Below, one piece after another: positions 40,284-48,947 of a stretch of 64,000 bases of DNA; within the stretch, counting starts at the first letter, position 1, and each line of letters begins with the position of its first letter. The position numbers and the translations under genes are program-made. The notes under the pieces are model-generated. The model saw only the letters and a list, made by a program, of their open reading frames with translations, was not told where the DNA came from and did no database searches. Source of the stretch: Planctomycetota bacterium (lineage in GTDB: Bacteria > Planctomycetota > MHYJ01 > WSZJ01 > JACPWG01); assembly GCA_016197205.1 (NCBI GenBank), contig JACPWG010000050.1, positions 1 to 64,000 on the forward strand. The letters run 5' to 3'.

Positions 40284-41309
40284 CTATTTTGCCTCGCCGT
40301 CACCGGCGAGGTGGGGTCGGAGAAATTCGAGCGCGATCCGTTCCGCGGCGTACAGGGGATTGAGGAGACTGCCTTCCACGAAGCCGACGTGGCCGCCGAG
40401 GCGCGTGAGGTGGAGGCGAAGGCAGGGATTCGCCGCGACGAGGTCGCGCGGGAGCGCCGCGGTCGGGACGATGGGGTCGTCCTCGGCGGCGAGGATGAGC
40501 GCGGGGCGACGGATGCGCGGCACATAGGGACCGGACGAGGCGCGCGACCAGTAGTCCTCCACCCCGTCGAAGCCGAACATCGGGGCCGTGACAAGACCGT
40601 CGTACGCACGGAAGGTCCGCGCCGACGGGATCGCGAGGGCGTCGAGGCGTCCGGGCCAGAGCCGCGCGAGGCGCATCGCCTTGCGCTGGAGCGACGGGAG
40701 GAAGTGAAGCCGATAGAGCAGCCGCCAAAAGCCCGGCCCGTCCATCGCGGCCGCGGTACGCGTGAGGTCGCAGGGAGGAGAGACCGCGACGCCGGCACGG
40801 ATCGGGGCAGCATCCCCCTGCTCTCCAAGCCACTTGAGGAGGACGTTGCCGCCGAGCGAGAAGCCGACCAGCCCGAGGGGAAGATCCTTCCAGCGTTCGC
40901 GGAGTCGTTCGACGACGAACGCGAGGTCACTCGTCTCACCGGAGTGGTAGCTGCGCGGCGTGCGCGGGGAGGACGGGCCGCAGCCGCGGAAGTTGAGTGC
41001 GGCCCCGTTCCAGCCGCGAGCCTGGGCGGCGCGAAGCGTACCCCGGACGTATTTCGCGCGGGACGACCCCTCGAGGCCGTGAAGGACCAGGACGCCGGGC
41101 GCACCGGGCCGGGCCGGGAGGAAGTCGAGGTCGAGCACGTCCCCGTCGGGAGTCGTCCACGCCTCGGGGACGACCTGGACGCGCGGATGAGGCCGCCCCA
41201 GCGCCGCCCAGAACGTCTGGACGTGCGCGTTTTCCAGGTAGCGGGCCGCGACGAACGCCGCGCCCGCGCGGTCCGCTTCGTCGGCGGTGCGGCTCGTGAG
41301 GGACAGCAT
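40284..41309 (-). CDS. alpha/beta hydrolase, YheT family
   Basis: A 341-residue hydrolase of the YheT (COG0429) type. The features run in order: HVQTFWAALGRPHP, the family N-terminus; TPDGDVLDLDFLP; GVLVLHGLEGSSRAKYVRGTL, the oxyanion HG motif; NFRGCGPS; GLVGFSLGGNVLLKWLGE, the GFSLGG nucleophile elbow with Ser about 145; EDDPIVP for the acid; and LGGHVGFVEG for the catalytic His. These are the standard YheT blocks. Substrate is unknown for the family; lipid or ester hydrolysis is usual. No signal peptide. Confidence 0.9.
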   Translation of the reverse strand: MLSLTSRTADEADRAGAAFVAARYLENAHVQTFWAALGRPHPRVQVVPEAWTTPDGDVLDLDFLPARPGAPGVLVLHGLEGSSRAKYVRGTLRAAQARGWNGAALNFRGCGPSSPRTPRSYHSGETSDLAFVVERLRERWKDLPLGLVGFSLGGNVLLKWLGEQGDAAPIRAGVAVSPPCDLTRTAAAMDGPGFWRLLYRLHFLPSLQRKAMRLARLWPGRLDALAIPSARTFRAYDGLVTAPMFGFDGVEDYWSRASSGPYVPRIRRPALILAAEDDPIVPTAALPRDLVAANPCLRLHLTRLGGHVGFVEGSLLNPLYAAERIALEFLRPHLAGDGEAK

Positions 41310-41466
41310 GTACTTCTCGCCTCTCAGGTGAATACCCTACCCCACATCGGGCGGTCCGTCGCGACCGAGACAGGAAGGGTGGATCGACCCATCGCTCCAC
41401 CCCATTCTACGCGACCGCCGGCCTCGGGTGCAAGGGGACGCGCCGGCGAACTCAGTGCATCCGTAG

Positions 41467-41615
41467 GCCAGTCGCTCCGCCTGAAGGCGGAACTACGAAC
41501 CGGGTCGCAGTACTTCGCGCATGTTGCCCGGTCAAGGACGATTTCCAGGCCCCGCGCGCACAGGCCGCGGCGCTGCTTGTAGTTCCGCCTTCAGGCGGAC
41601 CGTGACGCGACTGGC
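41467..41615. mobile_element. 149-bp element with inverted TCCGCCTGAAGGCGGAACTAC ends
   Basis: The left end GCCAGTCGC (41467-41475) followed by CCGCCTGAAGGCGGAACTAC is mirrored at the right end, GTAGTTCCGCCTTCAGGCGG (41579-41598), ending GCGACTGGC (41607-41615). Each arm itself holds a CCGCCT-GAA-AGGCGG-like mini-palindrome. No ORF lies inside. The structure fits a MITE or paired REP element; this is the only copy in the window. The rest of 41310-41734 holds no supported gene. Confidence 0.75.
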
Positions 41616-41734
41616 GTTCACTCGCGAGTGGCCCTTCAACATCGGTCCGGGGTGGTGCGTGACTCGGGGTCATTCGAGTTGGGATGGACACACGAAGGAC
41701 ACGGAGAACCTACCGAAACGACATTGAAGGCCCA

Positions 41735-43033
41735 CTAGCGTCCAGCCGCGACGCTCGCGAGCACGCCGGCCACGCCCCGCGCCATGCGCGCTACGCCGAA
41801 GTCCCGGAGGACCGCCTCGCGACCACGCAGGCCGAGCGCACGGGCGCGCGCAGGGTCGAGGAGGAGCGACTCGAGCGCAGCGGCGAGGGCCGTCGCGTCC
41901 CCCGGCTCGCAGAGCAGGCCGCCACCCGTCGCTTCGAGCACTTCCGGAAAGGCCGCGTGACGCGGCGCGACGACCGGCACGCCGGAGGCCAGCGCCTCCA
42001 GGACGTACAGGCCGAACGACTCCCCGTACGTCGCCGGGACCGAAAAGACGGTCACGCCCCGCAGGAACGCCTGCTTTTCCACGCGATCGAGATTCGGCCG
42101 GAACTCCGCGTCCGCGAGGCAGCCTGCGCCGGCGAGTCGCCGCCGCACGGACGCGACGAAGGGCTCGTCCTCAGGCGTGCACGCGCCCGCCACCCGAAGC
42201 CGCAGGCCCGGTACGCGGCCGCCCCCCTTCAGCTTGACGAACGCCTCGGCGAGCACGTCGAGCCCCTTCGCGGGGCACATGCGGGCGAGGTAGCCGACCG
42301 CCGGTGGGTCGGGCGCCGCCGCCGCGACGTCGAAGCCGCCCAGAGCAATCCCGTTCGGGACCACGTGTACGCGTTCCGTGCGCAGCCCCAGCCGCCGCGT
42401 CATGGTGTCGCCGTAATAGCGGCTCACGGCGACGAAGGCGTCGATTTCCGCGGCACGCGCGGCGAGCGTCCGCCATGCGTCGTCGCGATGCGGGGACGGG
42501 AGCCCGTCCAGGAACGCGTCCTCCCCCTGCAACGTGCAGACGATCGGCGCGCCCGTCGCGGCGCGCAGGCGCCGCGCGAGGCCGACCAGGAGGGCGTTCG
42601 AGAGGCAGATCACAGCCGGTCGCGGGCCTTCGGCGGAGGCGAGCCAAACGGCCAGGCGGTCGAGCTCCTTCGCCTGTCGCCCCTCCTCTCCGAGAAGAGT
42701 GGAAACGGTCAGCGTCCCGAGGTCCGCGGGCGAGGTCATGCCCGCGCGTCGCGAGGCCCAGCGCAGGAGGCGCGGCGCGTCGAGGAGGCGGTCCAGCCAG
42801 CGCGGCGCGCGTCGGAAAAGGGCGGACCGCTCTTGCAGGTAGACGTTGATCCCGCCGAGAAAGACGGGCGCGCCGCGGCTCGCGTCCTCTTCGTCGGTGA
42901 GGTGGGGAAGGTAGAGGGGGACGGAGACGGCCTCGTGTCCGAGGGCCCGGAGCGCGACGACGAGGGCGTTGTCCCGGAGGCAGCTTCCGCAAAAAAAACT
43001 GCCTGTGCCCGGCGTCAGTTGTGCGATGCGCAT
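41735..43033 (-). CDS. GT4-type glycosyltransferase
   Basis: A 432-residue GT-B glycosyltransferase from the ATG at 43033. The N-terminal domain starts MRIAQLTPGTGSFFCGSCLRDNALVVALRALGHEA, a start seen in a GT4 subgroup with a Gly-Ser-Cys motif. The C-terminal domain has VPNGIALGGF, VGYLARMCPAKGLDVLAEAF and the nucleotide-sugar-binding PATYGESFGLYVLEALASGVPVVAP (EX7E). It probably transfers a sugar in cell-surface or storage glycan synthesis. It starts 53 bp after the HemN-like gene on the same strand. An A8 run at 42991-42998 encodes the FF of GSFFCGS. Confidence 0.9.
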   Translation of the reverse strand: MRIAQLTPGTGSFFCGSCLRDNALVVALRALGHEAVSVPLYLPHLTDEEDASRGAPVFLGGINVYLQERSALFRRAPRWLDRLLDAPRLLRWASRRAGMTSPADLGTLTVSTLLGEEGRQAKELDRLAVWLASAEGPRPAVICLSNALLVGLARRLRAATGAPIVCTLQGEDAFLDGLPSPHRDDAWRTLAARAAEIDAFVAVSRYYGDTMTRRLGLRTERVHVVPNGIALGGFDVAAAAPDPPAVGYLARMCPAKGLDVLAEAFVKLKGGGRVPGLRLRVAGACTPEDEPFVASVRRRLAGAGCLADAEFRPNLDRVEKQAFLRGVTVFSVPATYGESFGLYVLEALASGVPVVAPRHAAFPEVLEATGGGLLCEPGDATALAAALESLLLDPARARALGLRGREAVLRDFGVARMARGVAGVLASVAAGR

Positions 43034-43086
43034 GGGGGCTCGACGTGGGAGGTGCCTGCCGCGAGCGAGCGGCGAGCGAGCGCCCG

Positions 43087-44451
43087 CTACGTGTAGCGCG
43101 CGTCGCGATGTTCCGGCAGGTAGAAGGCGGGGAGGAGCGTGTCGACGCGTAAGAGGCCTTCGCGCGAGAGCCGCACCGCGTCCCCGTCGAGCGCGAGCAC
43201 GCCTTCCGCGGCGAGACGGCCGAGGGGTTCGGCGAAACGCTCTCTCAGGTCGATACCGTACTTGCCGTCGAAGTAGGCAAGGCTCACCTGGCCGCGCTTG
43301 AGCTGCAGGATCAGCTCGCGGACGAGCCGCTCCTCGTCCGACAGCCGAAGCGCCCGATGGATCGGCAGCTCGCCTGACCGGAGGCGCTCGAGGTAGGGGC
43401 CGAATTCCTTCTCGTTCTGGAAGTGGGTGCCGCCGACGTGGGAGAAGGAGGCGACGCCGAGCCCGACCAGGTCGGCCCCGGCCCAGAGGCGGTCGCGGTA
43501 GAGGAAGCGCGTGCGCCCCGGGTCGAGCACGGCCGTGTACCCGCTCGCCACGGAGTAACCCGCCGCTTCCAACTCGGCGAAGGCGTGCCGGACCCAGGCG
43601 CGCTTGGTGGGCCAATCGGCGATGGGCGCGATCGACCGGCCGGCGGCCTTCATTTCCTTGTAGATCGTCGTGTTGTACGGGACCTCCATCTGGTAGATGG
43701 TCACGCTGTCGGGTCGCAGCGCGACGGTCTGCCGCACGCAGTCGCGCCACTTGCCGTCGGTCTCGCCGACCATCCCCGCGATGAGGTCGAGATTCAGTTG
43801 CGGAAAGCCCGCCGCGCGCGCGGCCTCGTAAGAGCGGCCGATCTCGCGCGAGCGATGCGCGCGCCCGTTCACCTCGAGGATCTCGTCATCGAAGTGCTCG
43901 ACGCCGAGGCTGAGGCGCGTGACGCCGAGGTCGCGGATCGCGCGGATCTTCGCCTCGGTGAGCGTCCCCGGCTCGCACTCGAAGGTGACCTCCTCCGCGG
44001 CGTCCCAGGGCAGCAGACCGCGCATCCCTTCGACGAGGTACGTGAGCTGATCGGTCGACAGGTAGGAGGGGGTGCCGCCGCCGAAATACACGAACTCGGG
44101 CCGCCTGCCGCCGACGAAGGGCCGGCGCGCGTACAGCGCGAGCTCGGCGAGGGTCGCGTCGAGGTAGGCGCGGATCTCGGAGGCGCTCTTGTCGGTGTAC
44201 ACCTTGAAGTAGCAAAAGTGGCAGCGCCGGCGGCAAAACGGGATGTGGAGGTAAAGGCCGAGCGGCGTGCCGGCGCGGGGAGGACGCTCGAGGGCTTCGT
44301 CGGCCTCGCGCACGCGCTCCGCGCTCCAGAAGGAGAACGGGGGGTAGTTCGAGACGAAGTAGTTGCCGGGGGTCGTGGGGGAGGTCATGGCCGCTGCGTC
44401 GCCGGGGCCGGGAGCGGGCAAGGAGGCGTTGGAGGCGATTTCCACGGGCAC
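43087..44451 (-). CDS. HemN/HemW-like radical SAM protein
   Basis: A 454-residue radical SAM enzyme. LGLYLHIPFCRRRCHFCYFKVYTDK carries the CxxxCxxC cluster motif (Cys near 72, 76, 79), then GGGTPSYL, EVTFECEPGTLTEAKIRAIRDLGVTRLSLGVEHFDDEIL and NLDLIAGMVGET, all typical of the coproporphyrinogen oxidase-like family. The C-terminal HemN-type helical domain is present. I favour the GTG at 44451 because GAGGTGA precedes it; an ATG at 44388 is the alternative. True coproporphyrinogen dehydrogenase, the heme chaperone HemW and other substrates cannot be told apart here. Confidence 0.85.
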   Translation of the reverse strand: MPVEIASNASLPAPGPGDAAAMTSPTTPGNYFVSNYPPFSFWSAERVREADEALERPPRAGTPLGLYLHIPFCRRRCHFCYFKVYTDKSASEIRAYLDATLAELALYARRPFVGGRRPEFVYFGGGTPSYLSTDQLTYLVEGMRGLLPWDAAEEVTFECEPGTLTEAKIRAIRDLGVTRLSLGVEHFDDEILEVNGRAHRSREIGRSYEAARAAGFPQLNLDLIAGMVGETDGKWRDCVRQTVALRPDSVTIYQMEVPYNTTIYKEMKAAGRSIAPIADWPTKRAWVRHAFAELEAAGYSVASGYTAVLDPGRTRFLYRDRLWAGADLVGLGVASFSHVGGTHFQNEKEFGPYLERLRSGELPIHRALRLSDEERLVRELILQLKRGQVSLAYFDGKYGIDLRERFAEPLGRLAAEGVLALDGDAVRLSREGLLRVDTLLPAFYLPEHRDARYT

Positions 44452-44581
44452 GAGTCACCTCGAGGGGAGGAAGGGGCGGCCAAGGACTTCGAACGAAGCG
44501 AGTGCGCTTCTTCCTGTACGGAAAGCGCACCCGTTTCATTGGGTCGACCGGGGCGGAATCCACGGTCGGCGAGGCGGCGCG

Positions 44582-45829
44582 TCACCGCTGCTTGGCGGCG
44601 AAGGCGAGGACCTTGCCGTCCTCGGAGCCGACGACCACGAAGCCGGCCGCGATGGCGGGCGACCCCAGGATCGCGCCCCCGAGGTCGTACGAGCCAACCT
44701 CGGCGCCGTCCGAGGAGCGCAGCAGATAGAGGCGGCCGTCGTCCGAGCCGACCACCACCTTGTCCCCGCAGAGCACGGGGGAGCTGTCGACCTTGCCGCG
44801 GGTCGCGAACGACCACGCGAGCGCGCCGGTGTCGCGGCGGAGCGCGAGCACGCGCTTGTCGCGCGAGCCGACCAGGACGAGCGACTCGCCGACCGCCGCC
44901 GAGGCGAAGAACGGGAACGGGCGATCCTCGTATTTCCAGCGGATCTTGCCGGCCGCGACGTCGGCGCAGAGGAACTGGTTGCCGTAGTGTCCGACGAACG
45001 CGGTCGGGCCCGCGAGCGCGACCGAGGCGCCGATGTACGAGCCGGCCTCGATGCGGGCGAGGCGCGTCCCGTCGGCCGCGGAGAGGACGTGGAGGAAGGA
45101 GTCGCAGCCGCCGAAGACGACGCGGCCGTCCGCGACGGCGGGTGTCCCGTTGACGAAGTTCTCGGTGTTGTAGGTCCAGACCGGCCGACCGTCGGCGGCC
45201 TCGACGCAGTGGACCTTGCTGTCGTAGCTGCCGACCACGATGCGGGTGGTCGCCGCGGCGGCCTCCCCGCCGGCGCCGGCGCGGGCACTGGCACGGAACG
45301 CATTGGGTCCGCCGAGGACTTTGTCCCCGGTCTTGTATTTCCAGACGAGGGCGCCCGAACGTTCGTCGAGGGCGTAAAGGTACGAGTCCGCCCCGCCGAC
45401 GTACACGCGTCCGTCGAGGACGAGCGGGCAGGACTCGACGCCGTCCTCGGTTTTGAAGGACCAGACCTTTCGGCCATCGGCCAGTTCGAGGGCGTAGACC
45501 GAGCCGTCGTCGGAGCCGACGAAGACGCGGCCGTGCGCGATCGAGGCGGAGGACTTGACCGCGCCCTCGGTCGCGAACGTCCACGCGGGCGCGAGGGTAT
45601 CGGGGAGCGAGCCCGGGGCCACGCCGAGAAGGGCGGACCCGCCGCGGTACATGGGCCAGCTCTCCGCATCCGGGGCGAGGAGCGGGGCATCGGGCGCGGG
45701 GACGGGCTGCGCCTGCGGTGCGGGCGCATCGTCGGGGACGGCGGCCGGCCCCGGTGTGAGCGCGAAGAGCACGAGCAATCCAAGCCGCAGTGCGCGCGGC
45801 AGCCGCGAATCACGAGAGGGGGAGTTCAT
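44582..45829 (-). CDS. exported PQQ-type beta-propeller protein
   Basis: A 415-residue protein from the ATG at 45829. The signal peptide MNSPSRDSRLPRALRLGLLVLFALTPGPAA leads into a Pro/Ala linker and then seven or eight blades with the pattern 'G.vyvGs.dg.vyAlda.tG...W.f.t' (for example GRVFVGSDDGSVYALELADGRKVWSFKT). Such propellers in planctomycetes are usually periplasmic binding or scaffold proteins rather than PQQ enzymes, and no quinoprotein active-site residues are evident. It lies 130 bp upstream of the HemN-like gene. Confidence 0.88.
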   Translation of the reverse strand: MNSPSRDSRLPRALRLGLLVLFALTPGPAAVPDDAPAPQAQPVPAPDAPLLAPDAESWPMYRGGSALLGVAPGSLPDTLAPAWTFATEGAVKSSASIAHGRVFVGSDDGSVYALELADGRKVWSFKTEDGVESCPLVLDGRVYVGGADSYLYALDERSGALVWKYKTGDKVLGGPNAFRASARAGAGGEAAAATTRIVVGSYDSKVHCVEAADGRPVWTYNTENFVNGTPAVADGRVVFGGCDSFLHVLSAADGTRLARIEAGSYIGASVALAGPTAFVGHYGNQFLCADVAAGKIRWKYEDRPFPFFASAAVGESLVLVGSRDKRVLALRRDTGALAWSFATRGKVDSSPVLCGDKVVVGSDDGRLYLLRSSDGAEVGSYDLGGAILGSPAIAAGFVVVGSEDGKVLAFAAKQR

Positions 45830-46056
45830 GTCAGTGTTCTCGGCGAGCCCGGGCGGGGGTGGGAATCGACGGTGCACACGGAGGGGCCGTACGGCGAAGA
45901 GAGCCTGGCCCATGCGAAGGTCTCGGGCTGCGGGTGATGGGCCGGTTCGCGATTCTATCCCGCAGGCGTTGCGCGAGCAATGGGAAAGCGGGCCGGGGTG
46001 GTGCCAGCCTCCCTCACGTTCAACGCGTCGCAGGGCGGTCCCGCGCTACGGGCCCC

Positions 46057-46086
46057 TTGCCGTCGGGCCCCGCAACGCGCTAGAGT
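46057..46086 (+). promoter_or_regulatory. promoter of a small plus-strand ORF
   Basis: TTGCCG (46057-46062), an 18-bp spacer and TAGAGT (46081-46086), followed by a GGAAGGAGG Shine-Dalgarno at 46103-46111. Fair match with good spacing. Confidence 0.5.
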
Positions 46087-46117
46087 GAGCATCGTGGAGC
46101 TCGGAAGGAGGATGCTG

Positions 46118-46522
46118 ATGCCCCCACGGATTGACGAGGAACTGCGGGGAGAGATCGTCGAAATCGTCGATGGTCGTGCCCGCACGTCTCAGGTCGCGCG
46201 CGAAGACTTCAGCCCTGTGGTATCGGGTCGAAAGCCGCGTGGTAGAGGCGGTCGAAGTCGGCGGCTCCCATCGCTCGCGGATTGTGCCCTGCGGTCCATT
46301 GCGCGGCGGCCTCGGCCGCAAGTGCGGCGACCCCGGCGTGCGGGACGCCGAGCTCGGACAGGGACCGCGGCAGCCCCGTCTGCGCGAGGAGGGCGTGGCA
46401 GCGCTCGGCGAGGGCGGAAACGACGGTCTCCGCCGAGTCGCCGCGACGCGCGAGGCCTGCGTGCGCCGCGAGCTCAAGGTAGGCGGCCTGCGCGGCAGGG
46501 TCTTCGCTGTTCATGCGGATGA
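46118..46522 (+). CDS. small ORF, probably truncated
   Basis: A GGAAGGAGG Shine-Dalgarno precedes two ATGs (46112 and 46118), and a promoter lies upstream, so transcription and translation starts look real. The first 30 residues (MPPRIDEELRGEIVEIVDGR...) are protein-like, but from 46209 the frame runs antisense to the 3' end of the alcohol dehydrogenase gene and becomes Arg/Pro-rich. I read this as a gene whose body was lost when the neighbouring operon end was joined here. Family unknown. Confidence 0.3.
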   Translation: MPPRIDEELRGEIVEIVDGRARTSQVAREDFSPVVSGRKPRGRGGRSRRLPSLADCALRSIARRPRPQVRRPRRAGRRARTGTAAAPSARGGRGSARRGRKRRSPPSRRDARGLRAPRAQGRRPARQGLRCSCG

Positions 46523-47399
46523 CGTGCGGGAGCAGCAGCCCGACCGCGTGGCCGTGGACGACGTCGTGGTGGGCGGTAAGCGGGTTGGCCGCGGCGTGCG
46601 CGGCGCCGAGCATCGACAGCTCGATCGCGAGACCGGCAAACGCGGAGCCGAGGAGCATCTCCCCCCGCGCCTCGAGGTCGTCGGGGGAGGCAAGGACGCG
46701 CGGCAGGGCGGCGTGCGTGAGGCGGAAGGACTCGCGGGCATAGAGGAGCGACAGCTCGTTCCGTCGCTTCGTGACGGCGGCCTCCATCGCATGCGCGACG
46801 GCGTCGAGCCCCGTGCAGGCCGTGACGCGCCGCGGCAGCGACCGGGTCAGCGTGGGATCCAGGAGCGCGACGCGCGGCGCCGCCTTCGGGTCGCCGCACG
46901 CCATTTTCCGATGCGACGATTCGTCGGCGATCAGCGCGTAGGACTGGCATTCGCTCCCGGTCCCCGCCGTCGTCGGCACTGCGATGAGCGGGAGCATCGG
47001 GCGGGCGGCCTTCCCAAAGCCCCAATAGTCGGCCATCCGGCCACCGTTCGTCAGGAGGAAGTTCCCACCCTTCGCCGTGTCGAGGCTGCTTCCGCCCCCG
47101 AGGCCGATGAAGGCCTCGATCCCGGCTGCCGCGGCCGCCGAGCGGCACGCCTCCGCCTCGCGGGTCGTCGGGTTTTCGACGACCGCGTCGAAGACCGAGG
47201 CCTCGACCCCGGCGGAGCGCAGAATCCCGAGTGCGCGCTCGACGTGCCCGGCCGCGACGAGCCCTGGGTCCGTGACCAGGAGGACGCGCCGCGCGGGCAG
47301 CTCTCGCGCCAGCTCCCCGAGCCGGTCGAGGACGCCGGCGCCATAGACAAGGCGCGTGCGCGGGGCGGCGTCGAAACCGATCACGACTCGCCCGCCCAC
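46209..47399 (-). CDS. iron-containing alcohol dehydrogenase
   Basis: A 396-residue group III (iron-type) alcohol dehydrogenase. The N-terminal Rossmann domain has VIGLGGGSSLDTAKGGNFL (the GGGSxxD NAD-binding motif) and PLIAVPTTAGTGSE. The C-terminal metal domain has TGLDAVAHAMEAAVTKR (metal Asp/His), NPLTAHHDVVHGHAVGLLLPHVIRMN (metal-binding His) and a terminal His in WTAGHNPRAM. GTG start at 47399, overlapping the upstream reductase gene by 19 bp, so the two are coupled. It probably reduces the aldehyde made by the LuxC-like protein to an alcohol. Confidence 0.92.
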   Translation of the reverse strand: MGGRVVIGFDAAPRTRLVYGAGVLDRLGELARELPARRVLLVTDPGLVAAGHVERALGILRSAGVEASVFDAVVENPTTREAEACRSAAAAAGIEAFIGLGGGSSLDTAKGGNFLLTNGGRMADYWGFGKAARPMLPLIAVPTTAGTGSECQSYALIADESSHRKMACGDPKAAPRVALLDPTLTRSLPRRVTACTGLDAVAHAMEAAVTKRRNELSLLYARESFRLTHAALPRVLASPDDLEARGEMLLGSAFAGLAIELSMLGAAHAAANPLTAHHDVVHGHAVGLLLPHVIRMNSEDPAAQAAYLELAAHAGLARRGDSAETVVSALAERCHALLAQTGLPRSLSELGVPHAGVAALAAEAAAQWTAGHNPRAMGAADFDRLYHAAFDPIPQG

Positions 47400-48844
47400 T
47401 GGATCGCGCGGCGCCGGTAGAGAAACTCGAAGAGGTTTCCCTCATGCGGCTGGTCCCAGCGCACGTGGCTGGTGGGCAGCGCGCCCAGATTCAGTCGTCC
47501 GACGTGCGGCGAGGCGAGGAGGCGCCCGACCATTTCTCGATCGCGCGTGATCGCCGTAACGACCAAGGACGGGCCGATCTCTTCCACCATCCGCTCCGCC
47601 GTGACCTCGACGACCGACGCGTAGGGGAAAAGGAACTCCCGGTTGCCCAGCGGGTGGGCAAGAGAGCCGCAGCGGACCACCGTCGGCAACAGATAGGCCC
47701 CGCCTTCGAAGTCCGTGCGCCGCGCCGTGCCCGCAGGGCGCAGGCGGGCCGTGACGTCCACCGCGCCAGGCTCCCGCAGCCCCTCCTCGATCGAGGCGTC
47801 CAGCGCGTCCGCCACGCGCCGGTCCGCGAAGGCCGCGAGCAGCGCTTCCGGATCGTCCGCCGGTCGCGGGCGAATTTCCGCCAGCCGCCGGGCGAGCGCC
47901 TCCGCGATTTCATCCGCGTGCGACGGCACGACCACCGCCGACGCGTTCACGCAGCTCCGGCCGCCGTTCTCCGCGATCGAGGCGACCAGCACGTCCAGGT
48001 GTTCGGGCCACCGCCCGATCTCGTCCGGGCCGATGAGGACCTTGCTCCGGCCGGGGCCATGGACCTGCACGGCGGGATTCGCGGCGTGCCGGGCGACCGT
48101 CCTCTCGTCGCCGAAAAGGAGCGCGCGCCCGCAGCCCGCGACGATCACGTCGCCTCCGTCGTGGCCCGCCGGATAGAACCCGAGGGCTTCGCGTGGACAG
48201 CCGGCGGCGAGAAACGCCTGCACGATGCGCCACGGCGTCCACGGCTCCTCGCCCCCCGGCTTCAGGATGACCGGCACGCCGAGCGCGAGGGCCGGAAGCC
48301 AGAGCGAGTTCACCCCGGGGGAATTGCTCGGCAGCACGACCCCCAGCGCGTCCGCGGCCGCAAAAAAAGACACCGGCACGTCCCCCTGAAGGCCGCGCCC
48401 CTGGTCCAGTACCGAGAGCTCCAGCCCTCGCGTGAGCCCGCGCAAGATGAGCTCCATCCGCGTGAGCACGTAGTGGACCTTCTCCAGGTTCCGGCGACAG
48501 AGCACCCACGGGAGCCCGCTCGTCGCGGAGAGGACGCGGACGTACTCCTCCGGCGGCTGAGGGGGAGCGCCCTCTCCCATCGGTAGCGCGGCATGGCGGA
48601 ACAGTTCCCCCGCGCGAGCGCAGAGCTCGACCCTGCGCGCCGCGCCGAGCCCGCGGAGGGCCTTGGCCGCCGCTGCCAGGTTCGCGGCAGCCAGGTCGCG
48701 GCGCAACAGTCCGGCATTCGCCTGGCTCACCTCGGCCAGCGTCTCCCCGGTCGCGTGATGGCGGACGGGGAGCGTGTCGAGACTCCGGTAGGGCAAGCCG
48801 CGACGGAGGAGCGGGACGTGGATGGTGGAAATCCCAAATCCCAA
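47381..48844 (-). CDS. LuxC-like acyl-CoA/acyl-protein reductase
   Basis: An approximately 485-residue aldehyde-dehydrogenase-superfamily protein of the LuxC type: HVPLLRRGLPYRSLDTLPVRHH at the start; LGVVLPSNSPGVNSLWLPALALGVPVILKPGGEEPWTPWRI (cofactor site); VHGPGRSKVLIGPDEI; ENGGRSCVNASAVVVPSHA (catalytic Cys within SCVN). The start is uncertain: homologous sequence begins near HVPLL with no ATG in frame, and the region upstream is a GGGATTT array. A TTG inside the array (48844) or the ATT at 48832 would serve. The array may have displaced the original start. It lies between the LuxE-like gene (with the IVP cassette inserted) and the alcohol dehydrogenase. Confidence 0.82.
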   Translation of the reverse strand: MGFGISTIHVPLLRRGLPYRSLDTLPVRHHATGETLAEVSQANAGLLRRDLAAANLAAAAKALRGLGAARRVELCARAGELFRHAALPMGEGAPPQPPEEYVRVLSATSGLPWVLCRRNLEKVHYVLTRMELILRGLTRGLELSVLDQGRGLQGDVPVSFFAAADALGVVLPSNSPGVNSLWLPALALGVPVILKPGGEEPWTPWRIVQAFLAAGCPREALGFYPAGHDGGDVIVAGCGRALLFGDERTVARHAANPAVQVHGPGRSKVLIGPDEIGRWPEHLDVLVASIAENGGRSCVNASAVVVPSHADEIAEALARRLAEIRPRPADDPEALLAAFADRRVADALDASIEEGLREPGAVDVTARLRPAGTARRTDFEGGAYLLPTVVRCGSLAHPLGNREFLFPYASVVEVTAERMVEEIGPSLVVTAITRDREMVGRLLASPHVGRLNLGALPTSHVRWDQPHEGNLFEFLYRRRAIQWAGES

Positions 48845-48912
48845 ATCCCAAATCCCAAAAGACGAAGGACGAAGGACGAAACACGAAAAGACGAAAAGAC
48901 GAAAAGACGAAA
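48830..48912. repeat. left inverted array of the IVP cassette
   Basis: Four AAATCCC units (48830-48858), then GACGAAG units, then GACGAAAA units (8-nt period) to about 48912. The AAATCCC units are inverted relative to GGGATTT units at 49546-49567. The array touches the start region of the LuxC-like gene. Confidence 0.8.
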
Positions 48913-48947
48913 AGACGGTTTCGCGAGTCACAAAGAGTCGAAGGGTG

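Noticed and set aside
44536..45813. 425-residue Ser/Arg/Pro-rich open frame overlapping the propeller gene
   Set aside because: Same strand, other frame. The propeller repeats and signal peptide lie in the frame starting at 45829.
48830..48912. tandem array as a possible origin-type iteron set
   Set aside because: Units change along the array and recur in inverted form elsewhere. There is no DnaA-box cluster or AT-rich unwinding region and no replication gene nearby.
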